From Plumapathes pennacea (Eukaryota > Cnidaria > Anthozoa > Antipatharia > Myriopathidae), in the NCBI GenBank assembly GCA_964036295.1, contig OZ038471.1, positions 14,340,184-14,404,183 on the forward strand: a stretch of 64,000 nucleotides of DNA. Reading direction: 5' to 3'. Positions 1 through 10,884 of this stretch are shown here, piece by piece; position 1 is the stretch's first letter; every line of letters starts with the position of its first letter. A model generated the notes under the pieces. It was not told the origin of the DNA, did not search any database, and saw only the letters and a list, made by a program, of their open reading frames with translations. Made by a program: the position numbers and the translations under genes.

Positions 1-23
1 CCACTTTTATAATCATTCGCAGT

Positions 24-260
24 AGCAAATCGCAAACTTTTACTCCCCAAATAAGCGAGTGTCTGTTGAATAAATCTCTCGTTGAGCTTGCTTTTCTAGT
101 TATATAATTACATTATCAACAAAGAATCAGTGTGTCCACTCTGCTCGCCAAGTTTTATTATCAAGTGGCCCGCGAGAGCATCTGCGCTTCACGAACTGCG
201 CATGATTGCGAAAGTGGCTAATTCCATGAAAATATAACATAACTATACACAGAATACTTA
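24..260 (+). repeat. dispersed repeat shared with 34363-34580
   Basis: The stretch matches the PBLD intron segment at 34363-34580. Both open with a block containing 'gcagtagcaaat' and 'ctccccaaata'/'ctccccacata', and both close with a better conserved block around 'cttcacgaactgcgcat'. Identity by eye is roughly 70-80 percent with small indels. It lies in the intron before the first visible P4HA exon and holds no coding signal. Its element class is not recognisable. Confidence 0.6.
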
Positions 261-360
261 TTTCCCGGCTGGAGTTCTCAAGTCCCTCTCTAGCTTCGCG
301 GCTGTCTCTACAACTCAAGCTCGACAAGTTTGATTTGTGATCTATATCATGTTCTTGCAG

Positions 361-3300
361 ACCTTAGGAACCAGATCATATTGAACGAGGCCAGGTTCCC
401 TAACTACAAAGAGGACTTAATAGGTGCAGTGGCGGCCTTAATAAGACTGCAGGATACGTACAACTTGACGGCCAGGGAATTAGTGGAGGGACGCATGAAA
501 GGTTAGGGTCAGGTTATGTAATTGTTACGGAGCAGATTTTAGGGACTCGCTTCTGTACTCGATGACTTCTTTATTCGTGAAACTGCTGAGCTCTAGAGCC
601 TCGAGACTAACGGAGAGCTCGGGCTCCAAGTCACAACTCTAACTCAACTCAACTCAACTCTACAAACTAGCCGTTAAGTATGCTCAGGGAGCACGTACAG
701 CGATACCAAACTTCCGTTTGGGTAGACAACTAAATTGGATAGCAAATCCACAATGAGATTAGACCGGAAAGGAATGGACGGAATTTCCACGGCATAGGCG
801 ACTACAAAGACTCCTAAGGTGTCTGTGCATCACGATGCCGAGCAACCACTTGGCAGCTTAGCTCAAATCGTGCAGGTAAAGCTTACCGACAGGCACATTC
901 GTAGCAAACCTGGCGCCATGCCTTTCCTGCGGTTTGTGCTGCACACGCAAATGCTTCGCTGACCTCGTTTATGAACTATGCTCCTAAAGGCTACTGCAAA
1001 CCTAAGTCCGAAGGTCAAATGTGAGTCCTTCCGTTTGCAAATACAAGTTCGCTCCAGGATAGCCGAAATATTATTCTTTATAATAAACTTCCAAATTGTT
1101 CCGAATTGTCCCTTGACATAATCATACAACATCATCATCATCATCATCATCGTCATCGTCATCATCATCGTCATCATCGTCATCGTCATTGTCATCGTCA
1201 TCATCGTCATCGTCATCGTCATCGTCATCATCATCGTCATCGTCATCGTCATCATCATCGTCAGCATCATCATCATTGCAATTATCAAACTCTATGCCAT
1301 AATATTGTTTCGAGTTACGTAGCCTAAGTTTCAATTAGCCTCATCAAAAATCATCAACATTATCATCACCATCACTATCATAATCATCACCATCACCATA
1401 ATCACCATTACCATCACCAATTTATCCACCACCTTGTCAAATTAATCTCTCTTATGATAACTATGTCAAATATCGCGTTTTGCAGGATGTTCCGAAACTG
1501 CTGTGAGTATGGCAGCCGAAGATTGTTTCGAGATCTCCACACTCGCTTACAACGCAGGCCGACTGGGACATTTCTACAGTTGGGTGAACGAGGCGTTGAG
1601 GTTGCTAAGAGACGGTCACCATGATGGCACCCTTAAAATGGTCGAGGTATTAGAGCACGCGGCCTGGGCCGAGTACCTGGTGAGTAAATTACTTCTCATT
1701 TAACCGGAATCGGAATTTGTTTAATTTGGACCATTCTTTTGGGAGAACTTCCAGTGTGGTCGCCTTGTGACTCAAATACTTAAGAAATGTATAACGCGTT
1801 CCCGTGTAATATAGCCTGATCTAAACACGCGGGAAGTTGGGAGAACACTCGAGTAGCGTAAGGAAACCACTCGGCGGCCTCGTGGCTTCCGGCGCTACTC
1901 GAGTGTTCTCCCAACTTCCCAAGTGTTTAGACCAGGCTATATTACACGGGAACGCGTTAAATATTTATTTTATAAAATAATTAGTCAAGTAAAATACAAC
2001 ACGTGTCACGTCAGCATGTAATATACTCTCATCTTACACGGTTAATTAGCCAACCAGGGCGCGCGTAGTATCATTTTTTTTATAAAAATATATGTTCTAC
2101 TGTGCCAACCTGAGCTTAAATATAAATGATTTCGAAGACGTAAGCAAAGGAACGTAACAAATCAAAGAAATTTCAAACTTGTCTAACATTTACAAAGGAA
2201 CACACCTGAATATTACTGAGACAATGAATGGCTTTAGCCAGCTAAATTTAGGTCCGACTACACTCTAAAAAGGCCCTCTTGCCGCAGATGCTTTAGGCGC
2301 TAATGTTTATATTTGCATCCGGAGCTCGACTTTCCTGAGGCGCCCACGTTATGACAGATCGATCTGACTGTCGCTGCTTGTCGTATTCAATACACTTTCT
2401 GAGTTTGTGCTGATCTATTTCGCGATAAAACGTAGAAAAACATGAGAATCAGCCATTTTTCGTATAATACAAAAATGGCCGCCGACAGTCCCTGGGCGCG
2501 CAAAGCATCTACGGTGAGAGGGTCTCTTTAAAGTGAAAAGAACCTCTGAAAATTAAACTTTATTAAATTCTAATTCACATTTATCACAGAAAGGGAATGC
2601 TGATTTGGCTTTAAACCGAACCCTGGAACTGCTAGAGTTAGGTAAGTAGCCACTTTATTTATAGTCGATAAGTCTTGCCCCTCATTGGACTTGGCCAGAA
2701 AACTCGATAGTCTACTATATTATTGATTAACATTAGCTGTGCACTAAAAAGTCGGGGCTTGCAACCAAAATAAAAATTTATCTTCAATCAGGTAGCAGTG
2801 GCGATTACAAACGAAAGTGACGTCAATAATGCATTTCCACGGTGTTGTTACATACTTAGGAAATTCTTCGCTTTGTTGCAGAACCAGATCACAGCCGCGC
2901 TCTCGAAAACGTGATCATGTACAAGAAAGAGAGAGAGAACGGGCTGACCGATACGCCTTCACATGCCAGCATGAAAGAGGACGAGGAAATCAGCAAAAAT
3001 TTCACTAACGAAGTGTATGCTTCACTTTGTAGGGGAGAAGTACCTAAGGTAGGGCGTCAATTCTTGGAAAGTAAATTTCGAAGAATTTTCGAGGTGCAAG
3101 ATTTAGGATTTGTACATGTTTCTATCATTTCCTTGAACAAGACCTTGATGCAAGTACAGATTCTCCCAACCTTTTAAGAAGGAAATATATTAGCGGTGTA
3201 GTGAGAAAAAAAACAAAATCCCTCAAATCTTCCTTCTATGGTTATATTACACAATCAAACAAGGAAATTGAAATAATTCACAGAAACAGTACTTCTGTTT

Positions 3301-3938
3301 CTGGTATAGAATTTTTGCGTAATACTTATAGCGGAAAACCTTTTTCTTTGAATTGTTTCGTAGAAGCGACAGCGCGACAAACTGAGCTGTTGGTATCACG
3401 GAACCAAGATCCCAGCTCTTATGCTGAAGCCAATTAAAGTAGAAATGGTGCTTCGCTCTCCTGCCATATATTTGTTTCGGGAAATTATTTCTGATAAAGA
3501 AGCTGAAGATTTAAAGGAATTGGCAAGGCCTAAGGTACGGTACGTTAAATTGTGAGACCTCCTGTCTGTTGTAGACTAAGCCAATGCTTTGTTTTGCACG
3601 TGTACGAGGGAATTTGAAACCCTCTTTGGAGTAGTGAGTGTTATATTCGTGTCAATATCGTGATTGTCGACAATGATGCTTGCCGTGACTATGGGCTAGC
3701 GCTCGAAACGTCAGCTTCAAACTATTTTACGACGCCTATGCTTCACACATCGACCCTTAGTCGATTATGGTAGACCCTTAGTCGATTCATTGTACACGTT
3801 AATCTAGTTCTCTTTAGCGGGCTGACAATTTCGATAATGATAAAAACAATGATGATAATGACGGTGAGAGTGAGTATGCGGATGACCATGACGATGATGA
3901 TGTTAATGATGATGATGATGGTGATGATGATGATGATA

Positions 3939-3974
<36 letters not shown>

Positions 3975-6900
3975 GATGTAATAATAATTTATACGATAAC
4001 TTATAATTATCATGATGAAGATTATGATAATAGTCATAATAAATACGATAGTGATATATCCACCTTTTCTCTTTCTCTTCACTTTGCAGCTAGCAAGAGC
4101 GACGGTTTTCAACCCTAAAACCAGTAAACTAGAAAGCGCTGAGTACAGAGTAAGCAAAAGGTAAAGAAACCCGCACTAGTATCCACGCTTGTTGGTGATC
4201 AACTTTCCCTGACCGATGAACATTTTTTAGGCCACGCAATACCCATCAATAAGGATTAGACTAAACATTTATAACTACGACATCTGTGACTAGATAGTAG
4301 ACAATTTAGAAATAGTTTTATAAACCATCACACGAGAACTAGAAATGATCATATCTATAACGCTATTTTTTGTTTGTCACGTGAACAGCGCATGGCTCAA
4401 GGATGACCACCACGTGCTTATTAAGCATTTGAATAAAAGGTTTGAGACCGTGACAGGACTTAACATCAGCACTGCTGAAGCATTACAGGTTAGTACAATG
4501 ACGTCACAGCCCTACTGTGGTGTACGAAATATACTCGGCGGCCTCGTGGTTTCCCTACGCTACTCTCGTGTTCTCCCAACTTCCTGCGGGTTTAGATGAG
4601 GCTATATTACACGGGAACGCGTTATATATTTCTTTTATAAAATAATTAATCAATAAAATACATCCCGTATCACATCAGCGTGTAATATACTCTCATCTTA
4701 CACGGTTGTTTAGCCAATCAGAACGCGCGTAGTATCATAGTTGTTTCATTAAGTAGTTTAATTCAGTGTAATGTATTGTACGGTAGTAATGTAGTGTAAT
4801 TCATAGTAGCGTGATGCTGTGCTGCAGTAAAATGATTTGGTGTGCTGTACTCCACTGAACTGTAATGTGCTAGGCCCGGTTTTTCAAAGCACGATTAGGC
4901 TAATCCTGAATTTAGGTCTAAAACTTTCTTGTCATCTATATGCCCGAAAATGCGATGGTTTCCGTCCACAACGACTTCCTTGATACGTTTTAAGCTGGAA
5001 CAAGCGTTTTAATCCATTTTCGAACAAAATCTTGCAGTATATTGGCACAGAGATTGAGAGAAAGAATTTAGTTAATCCTGGATTAACTTAATCGGCTTTC
5101 GAAAAACCGGGCCCTTCAGTGTAGTGTAAAGTAAGAACTCAGTGAGATGTCGGGTCTAATGTAGCGTACTGGGCCCGGTTTTTCAAAGCACGATTAGGCT
5201 AATCCTGGATTAGGTGTAAATTTTCTTGTCATTTATAAGCCTGAAAATGTGAAGATTTTGTCCTGCAACGGTTTCCTTGATACGTATTCAGCTAAAACAA
5301 GCTTTTCAATCCATATTTAAACAAAACCCCGCATTTTATCGGCAGAGAGGTCGTCAGAAAGAATTTCGTTAATCCTGGATTAGTTTAATCGGCTTTCGAA
5401 AAACCGGCCCTGTTGTGTAGCGTAATTGATACGATTTATAAAAGAGTCCTACTGGCCATGTGGTACGGTGTGATCACAGTATTTTTATACAACCCTGGCC
5501 AAAAGTATGTGGGACACTCTGAAAAAAATGCTATTTTTCAACATTACTCTCTTTTAAATAACGAAAGCGGCTCTTTTCCCGAAAGGTAACCCTCCCCCCT
5601 CCCCCCATACAATGTTGCATAAAGGGAGTGCACTTTGAGCACACTCAGTCAACATTGTCAGGGGGGAGGGGGGCGGGAAGAGGGAAGGTGTCATAATTTT
5701 CACATAAAAGGCTAAGTGTCCAACGACTTTTGGCCAGGATTGTAGTTCAGTTCAGTGCAAGTGTAGTTAATGTGGCGTGATGTGTAATGATTTAGTGTAC
5801 TGTATTCTATATTGTACTCTACTGCAGTAAATTGTAGTGTAAAAAAGTGCTGTGACATGAAGTATAGTTTATTGTGTTGTAGTAATGTAGTGTAGTTAGC
5901 GTGTAGCGTGATGTGTAATGATTTAGTGTACTGTATTCTATATTGTACTTTACTGCAGTACATTGTAGTGTAAAAAAGTGCTGTGACATGAAGTATAGTT
6001 TATTGTGTTGTAGTAATGTAGTGTAGTTAGCGTGTAGCGTGATGTGTAATGATTTAGTGTACTGTATTCTATATCGTACTTTACTGCAGTACATTGTAGT
6101 GTGTAAAAAAGTGCTGTGAAATAAGGTATAATTTAGTCTGATGTAGTGAACTGCGATATGGGATATGACATAGTGTAGCGCTGTGTAAAGTGCCATTTGC
6201 AATATGGTTTATTTCTTGTTTTATTTAACAATTATTCGCCGATTAGTGGAGGTGAATAATTGTTTTAGTATATACCACACAAGTGTAATAGCCAACTCCC
6301 AAATAGCTATTTTATTTCCGACAAAAGTGGGCAAAAATTGGGTTCGCGCGCCATTTTGTTTTATCGGAAGCCGCCGGGAGGTGAATAGTACTTGATATTC
6401 CGAGATTGAGGAGCCAATCAGAGCGCGCGAAAAGCACTATTCACTTGTGTGGTATATACTAACGTGGCTTATTTTAATGGCACCTTCTTGTCAATAATAA
6501 CACATCCTTGGCTTTGTCTAATCCAGATCGGAAACTACGGAATAGCAGGGCAGTATGACGAACATATCGATTTTGGGGTGAGTGAATCGATTTCCAAGTT
6601 CAAGTTATAAGGCGTTTGGATTACCTCATGGGCATGTTAGGCAAAGCTAAAACTGATTGCGGATTTCACTCACACTTGCTTGCAATTTTGCTAATTTTGC
6701 CAGAAAGGGGTTATCGGAACTAGATTTTACCACAACACACTAGTTTCTCGCTCTCTGATTGGTCGATTTACCGTGGTAAATAAGAGTCCAGACAACGATG
6801 CTGACGCCAGCATGTCACGTTTTGCAGCGAAATACAACGAAAGTTTCCTGTATATTTTTCCTGTATATGTTGTGGTAAAAAACAAATTTCCACTGGTTTG

Positions 6901-9112
6901 CCGTGGTGTGGACTCTTATTTACCACGATTTACGTCATCACATGGTCAAAATTAGTTGCGGACTCACTCGGCGAAGCGCCTCGCCTCGCCTCTTATTAAG
7001 TAATTTTTGTTTCAGTTTTGTCCGACAGCAATAGGATTACAACATTCTATCACTCCAATCATCTAATTATGGCAGCTATACTTACAGTAGATAGGCCGAA
7101 TAACTGGCATAACCAAAAATATGCATTACAGAAATCGTTCTTCTTTGGTTAGTGAACAATTTCTATTAACCTCTTTCCGTTTTTTGCCCTCAGAAACCTG
7201 GTTCGCCCCTGGATAAGAGTGCAAATGGAAACCGCATCGCAACTCTTCTTGTCTACGTACGTAAAATATTTAATAATTGTAGACGAACTCAGACGTTATT
7301 TTACCACAAACGTAATCGTGCTTAACACGTCTGATTGATGACGATTCCACTGCCGATTATTAATTCAAACTATATTTACTATATATTTTCATGTTTATCT
7401 CAAAATAATGAATTATTTAATAACGTCATTTATTATGCCCCCCCCTCTTTTTTTTTTTTTTTTTTTTTTTTGTCTTTAATATGTTCTCTCATAGCTTCAA
7501 TTTAAAATTGGATAGATATGGCACTAAATATATATACAAAATATATAAATCACATATGATATTACTGTCCGGTTGTACTACTCAATTTTTATACATATGT
7601 TATGGATCGACAGAAAATGCACACGCGGCCAAACACTATCATGGAGTGTATCAATAAAATTACAAATTGAAAATCATACTGGCTTATGCATGCAGTCTCA
7701 AATCAACGACCTAACAGAAGGCTATCGCATACCACCTACTAAGATTTTATCGTTTCTTGTTTGTCGTTTAACTCGCTGATTTTTGCTGGTGCTTTAGCTG
7801 AACGACGTAGAGGCTGGAGGCTTTACAGTTTTCGTCAAGAAGGGAGTGTTTCTCGAACCAAAAAAGGTATAAAATGGTGATGCTATTGTCACTTGGGCGA
7901 GCAATAACTAAGTAGCTAATAACCAAATCAATGAAACTACAAACGATATGATGCAGTATGCTTAGAGGAGAACACAAATAATTGAGTGGTCACACCTTTA
8001 GGTTTTATTTTACAGTTCAGGAATTGGAAGTGAACACTGCTATTAGAATGTACTTATTGAGAGCTTCCATTGGAGTGTTCATACCTTCATATTCTGGGAA
8101 TTTGACAGATTGAATGTTTGGTCGTCATTGTAATTAGTAAAAGTTGTTTAAACAGTCCTTTGTGGATCAAAATTCTTGGTTCGTCATTTTCAAGGCCTCC
8201 GAAAGCCGAAAGATGAATTAGCAATCCATCAGACTTGTTTGAGAAAAAGATAATTTTTTTCTTCTCTGCCTCTTTTACCTTTACATCTTTTACTCCTTCA
8301 AACAGCAATATCTTTCTTCCAAGGAGATCATTATTTCTATTAAAGTAAATAAATACATCACTTTATTTAAGCCTCAATGTATTTTTGGGGAGACTTGAAA
8401 TGCAGAAATCAAATATCATAAACTGAACGTAAACTATTTTTCCTTCTCTAGGGTGACGCAGCATTCTGGTTCAACCTCAGAAAGTCAGGAAAAGGGCTTT
8501 ACGACACAAAACACGCGGCTTGCCCGGTGTTGTGTGGAAATAAGTGGGGTTCGTTAACATATGTAAAATATACATATCATTAGTGATTATATTACTTACG
8601 CTTACAATGAATACTTGAGCAATTATATTTCAAGTTTACTTTAGATCGAACCTCGTTCAAATTTTCTAGGGAAACGTACAAATACACAAAGGAAAAACCA
8701 AATAGAGCCAGTAAAATTAATAAATTTCCACTGGTTTGCCGTGGTTTGGACTCTTCACCACAATTTACGTCATCACATGGTCAAAATGTTGTGGACTCAC
8801 GAGGCGCTTCGCCATGTAAATCTTGGTAAATAAGAGTCCACACCACGGCAAACCAGTGGAAATTTGTTTTTTACCACAATATTTAGAAATATACAGGAAC
8901 GTTTCGCGGTATTTCGCTGCAAAGCGTGACATGCTGGCGTCAGCGTCGTTGTCTGGACTCTTATTTACCACGATAAATCGACCAATCAGAGAGCGATAAA
9001 CTAGTGTGTTGTGGTAAAAATTCTTTTTCTCTACATTGCAGTCGCAAACAAGTGGTTTCACGAACGGGGTCAGGAATTCCGAAGACCATGTGCATTGACT
9101 CCAAATATATGA
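361..9112 (+). CDS. P4HA: prolyl 4-hydroxylase subunit alpha, copy 1 (5' exon outside window)
   Basis: This is the catalytic alpha subunit of the ER collagen prolyl 4-hydroxylase, which hydroxylates procollagen proline using Fe(II), 2-oxoglutarate and ascorbate in a tetramer with PDI. Twelve exons are read: 361-501, 1486-1679, 2590-2641, 2882-3048, 3364-3534, 4090-4160, 4389-4488, 6527-6577, 7194-7256, 7798-7866, 8452-8548, 9042-9112. They join in phase to 415 codons plus TGA. Exon 361-501 carries the LRLQDTYNLTA segment of the N-terminal/peptide-binding region, and 1486-1679 holds AEDCFEI and WVNEALRLL of the TPR-like peptide-binding domain. The dioxygenase domain shows the iron pair HxD in EHIDFG, the distal iron His in KHAACPVL and the 2-oxoglutarate Lys in GNKW. 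The end, FHERGQEFRRPC plus six residues, is typical of the family. The first exon (signal peptide, P4Ha_N start) must lie left of position 1. No inactivating change was seen. Exon lengths match copy 2 except for one codon-sized indel in the fifth exon. Confidence 0.93.
1128..1430. repeat. CAT/CGT trinucleotide microsatellites in P4HA copy 1 intron
   Basis: A dense run of (CAT/CGT)n spans about 1128-1280, and a looser CAT-rich stretch runs from about 1340 to 1430. It lies in the intron before exon 1486-1679. The long poly-His, poly-Asp and poly-Met reading frames here are by-products of the repeat. Confidence 0.9.
1793..2076. mobile_element. foldback (inverted-repeat) element with conserved tail
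   Basis: Arms of about 66 bases (1793-1858 and 1893-1958) are near-perfect reverse complements, sharing 'aacgcgttcccgtgtaata' at the outer ends with a loop of about 34 bases. The following 1959-2076 contains 'cttttataaaataatt'-like sequence and 'agccaatcagaacgcgcg'-like sequence, also present at 4625-4745 and 35690-35825. This is a non-autonomous foldback/MITE type element. No coding region is seen. Confidence 0.75.
3830..3975. repeat. GAT microsatellite
   Basis: An imperfect (GAT)n run lies in the intron between P4HA copy 1 exons 3364-3534 and 4090-4160. It produces spurious Met/Asp/His open frames on both strands. Confidence 0.9.
4530..4745. mobile_element. truncated copy of the 1793-2076 foldback family
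   Basis: It begins in the loop and right arm ('ggcggcctcgtgg', 'gtgttctcccaacttcc', 'ctatattacacgggaacgcg') and continues through the same AT-rich tail to 'agccaatcagaacgcgcgta'. The left arm is missing. A third, more diverged tail copy is at 35690-35825. Confidence 0.75.
4871..5114. mobile_element. MITE, family with GGGCCCGG termini, copy 1
   Basis: The ends are inverted: 'ggcccggtttttcaaagc' on the left and 'gctttcgaaaaaccgggccc' on the right. Each is followed inward by 'gattaggctaatcctg' and its counterpart 'taatcctggattaa'. Length is about 244 bases, with no coding region. A second copy of similar length lies just downstream at 5169-5411 in the same orientation. Confidence 0.82.
5169..5411. 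mobile_element. MITE, family with GGGCCCGG termini, copy 2
   Basis: It has the same termini as the element at 4871-5114 (left 'gggcccggtttttcaaagc', right 'ggctttcgaaaaaccgg') and a closely similar interior. The two copies are separated by about 55 bases of the TGTAGTG-rich sequence into which they are inserted. Confidence 0.82.
5488..5744. mobile_element. Tc1/mariner-like MITE
   Basis: Terminal inverted repeats of about 29 bases run from 'tacaaccctggccaaaagt' to 'acttttggccaggattgta', with a TA dinucleotide at each end. The 'ggccaaaagt' terminal motif resembles Tc1-type ends. The interior contains a second inverted pair, an oligo-C tract near 5590 and an oligo-G tract near 5660. It has no transposase. 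Confidence 0.75.
5770..6165. repeat. 131-bp tandem repeat, about three units
   Basis: The marker 'gcgtgatgtgtaatgattta' starts at 5775, 5906 and 6037, an exact period of 131. Units differ at few positions. Degenerate TGTAGTG-type sequence of the same character extends left to about 4750 and was split by three MITE insertions. Confidence 0.88.
6266..6462. mobile_element. MITE with TAGTATATACCACACAAGTG termini
   Basis: The left end 'tagtatataccacacaagtg' is the reverse complement of the right end 'cacttgtgtggtatatacta'. A fragment of the same family lies at 39735-39820, where the right end 'tgtgtggtatatacta' recurs. No coding region. Confidence 0.75.
6716..6990. mobile_element. foldback MITE of the 'ccactggtttgccgtggt' family, copy 1
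   Basis: It contains 'ggtaaataagagtccagaca' and 'ccactggtttgccgtggtgt', which recur inverted at 8723-9022 and again at 22138-22338. The short open frame inside it (VNKSPDNDADASMSRF) is shared with the inverted copy at 8723-9022, but it is part of a foldback and is not considered a gene. Confidence 0.75.
7983..8100. repeat. dispersed repeat, 'gagtggtcacacctttagg' family
   Basis: It matches, in one orientation or the other, 21045-21125, 27975-28150 (two adjacent copies) and 29525-29600. The shared core combines 'gtggtcacacctttag', a 'cagttc' segment and 'tactcattgagagctttc'-like sequence. It lies in the P4HA copy 1 intron after exon 7798-7866. Element class unknown. Confidence 0.7.
8723..9022. 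mobile_element. foldback MITE of the 'ccactggtttgccgtggt' family, copy 2
   Basis: It is inverted relative to the 6716-6990 copy, with an internal inverted pair around 8728-8780 and 8822-8870. It ends at 'gtgttgtggtaaaaa', about 20 bases before the final P4HA copy 1 exon, so the branch point and polypyrimidine tract of that intron abut the element. Confidence 0.72.
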
Positions 9113-10884
9113 GGCCACAAAGGATTATGGGTGATTCCTGGATTTCACCTGATCAGCATCTCCGTCATTACTTTGAGGCCATTCGAAAGATTTTTTAGTG
9201 AAAAGTAAAAGTAAATGCCCTAGGAAATCGATTAAGTTTAGCTTTCTGTATAATTAATAAAACAGTGATAACTTCAGCAACATAGACCAATTGAATTTTG
9301 TAATTACTTCTTCGTTTTGAAATCTCACTAATAAAGTTTACAAATTGTTTAAACGTTTCGTTTCGTTTTTATAGATGATTCTTTGGCAACCAGGTAATAA
9401 TCAACGTTATCATGGCTATAAAAATGATGCAATTTGATTGGCTGAGAGCAAGCAAGTCAATCGTTAATTTGCACTGAGTGAAATATAATTTTAATTGCAC
9501 TGAGTGTAATTAATGTTACCACAGCAACCAATAATTTATTCAGTTTCTGTACTTCTGTAGCTTTTCCACAACTTTATCCGACAAGAGTTAGATTTCAATG
9601 TCCTAAAACAAGTTTTCAGCCGTAAAATTAGTTTTCCTTGAATTTTGAGTCCCAATAAACTTTCTTATAGTCACAAGAAAAACAAGTAATCACACTAGTT
9701 ACAATTTTCAAACATCACGAGTGATGTAAATCATTGATTGCACTCGCACACATTTGATTACCTATGCAAATAGTTTTCAGGTCAATAGGACCGTAGTTAG
9801 TATTTTAAATAGCTGATTAATACTGAATTATTATAATGTCATGTAAGTATAGGTAATCGCATGATTTCGAGTGCAATTTGGAATAAATTAGCACGAGTAA
9901 ATTTTTCAAAGACGACAAAATTGCACGAGCGCCGCGCGAGTGCAATTTGTGGTCTTTGAAAAATTTACAAGTGCTTATTTATTCCAAAATTGCACTGTTC
10001 GGGATAAATTGACGCGCGCTCAGCCAATCAGAATGCAGAAATTATTGTATGCATGTTATTACAAATGTAACGAACTATAGAAGTTAGCTTTTTTTTCTGA
10101 CTAACTTTAGGTTTTGTTTTTAGTCTTACTGTAACCTTTTTTGAGGAGCAAAATGACCGAAAATCAAATAATATCTTTCAAAGCACCATGACTATTTCTA
10201 TTTTTGTCGGTACACAATTATCTCACAAGACAGGTGTTTTCTTTACCTCTGTGATTCAATAATATTTACAAATGGTTTGAGAACTCGTCCTTTGTGAAAA
10301 ACGAAAGACATTAAAAACACAATAGACTCAAACAAGGCCATTATCATTGTTTCTGTTTCTTTTTGTTTTACGGTTTTAATGAGAATTCAAGATAACAATA
10401 AACACACAAAAGGGGTAAAAGCAATGAAAAATATGATTTTTTTTTAACTCTAACGTTAACCGACGAACAACTGTTAGTTTTACATGCAACGAGTTTATAC
10501 AGAGCCGTCGCTTCTTTTTCAACTACTTTACAGCCATAGTAACACAGCTGGGAAAGTTGGTCAATCAAGAGAACTACAATAAAAGTATTTTTAGTTGCAT
10601 AAATGCGGTGAAAAAGATACAGTAGCCACAACAACATAATAACAGACTAATTAAATGCTTGGTGCTTAATTAGTATATGCCCAGTGGGTTAGCCGTCATT
10701 AGTTGTGGACTCAGTAAACTAACAATATCTCCTCTCAGCAAGAAGCAGCGAACTTCAATTCTTCCAAAGTTTTGTTGAAAAATTACTTTTGAGATTTAAT
10801 GTTTCACTGGTTATACAACACAAAATTCGAAACATGTTTTTGTTGAATATTGTTTTAGATTTTTGAGCAAAAACACCAAAGAGT
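9113..10884. other. gene-free stretch between the two P4HA genes
   Basis: The first bases are the 3' UTR of P4HA copy 1. A possible poly(A) signal 'aataaa' lies near 9256 and another near 9331. 9855-10065 holds an inverted repeat ('gagtgcaatttggaataaat' against 'tttattccaaaattgcac') ending in 'ggataaattgacgcgcgctc'. That end recurs almost unchanged at 47505-47575. No coding region or RNA gene was recognised in the remainder. Confidence 0.7.

Noticed and set aside
863..1334. Poly-Met, poly-His and poly-Asp open frames on both strands
   Set aside because: They are translations of a CAT/CGT trinucleotide microsatellite inside a P4HA intron, with no splice or start support.
6773..9118. The frame VNKSPDNDADASMSRFAAKY as a conserved small protein
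   Set aside because: It occurs in both orientations as part of a foldback MITE family, with no start or stop conservation suggesting selection.
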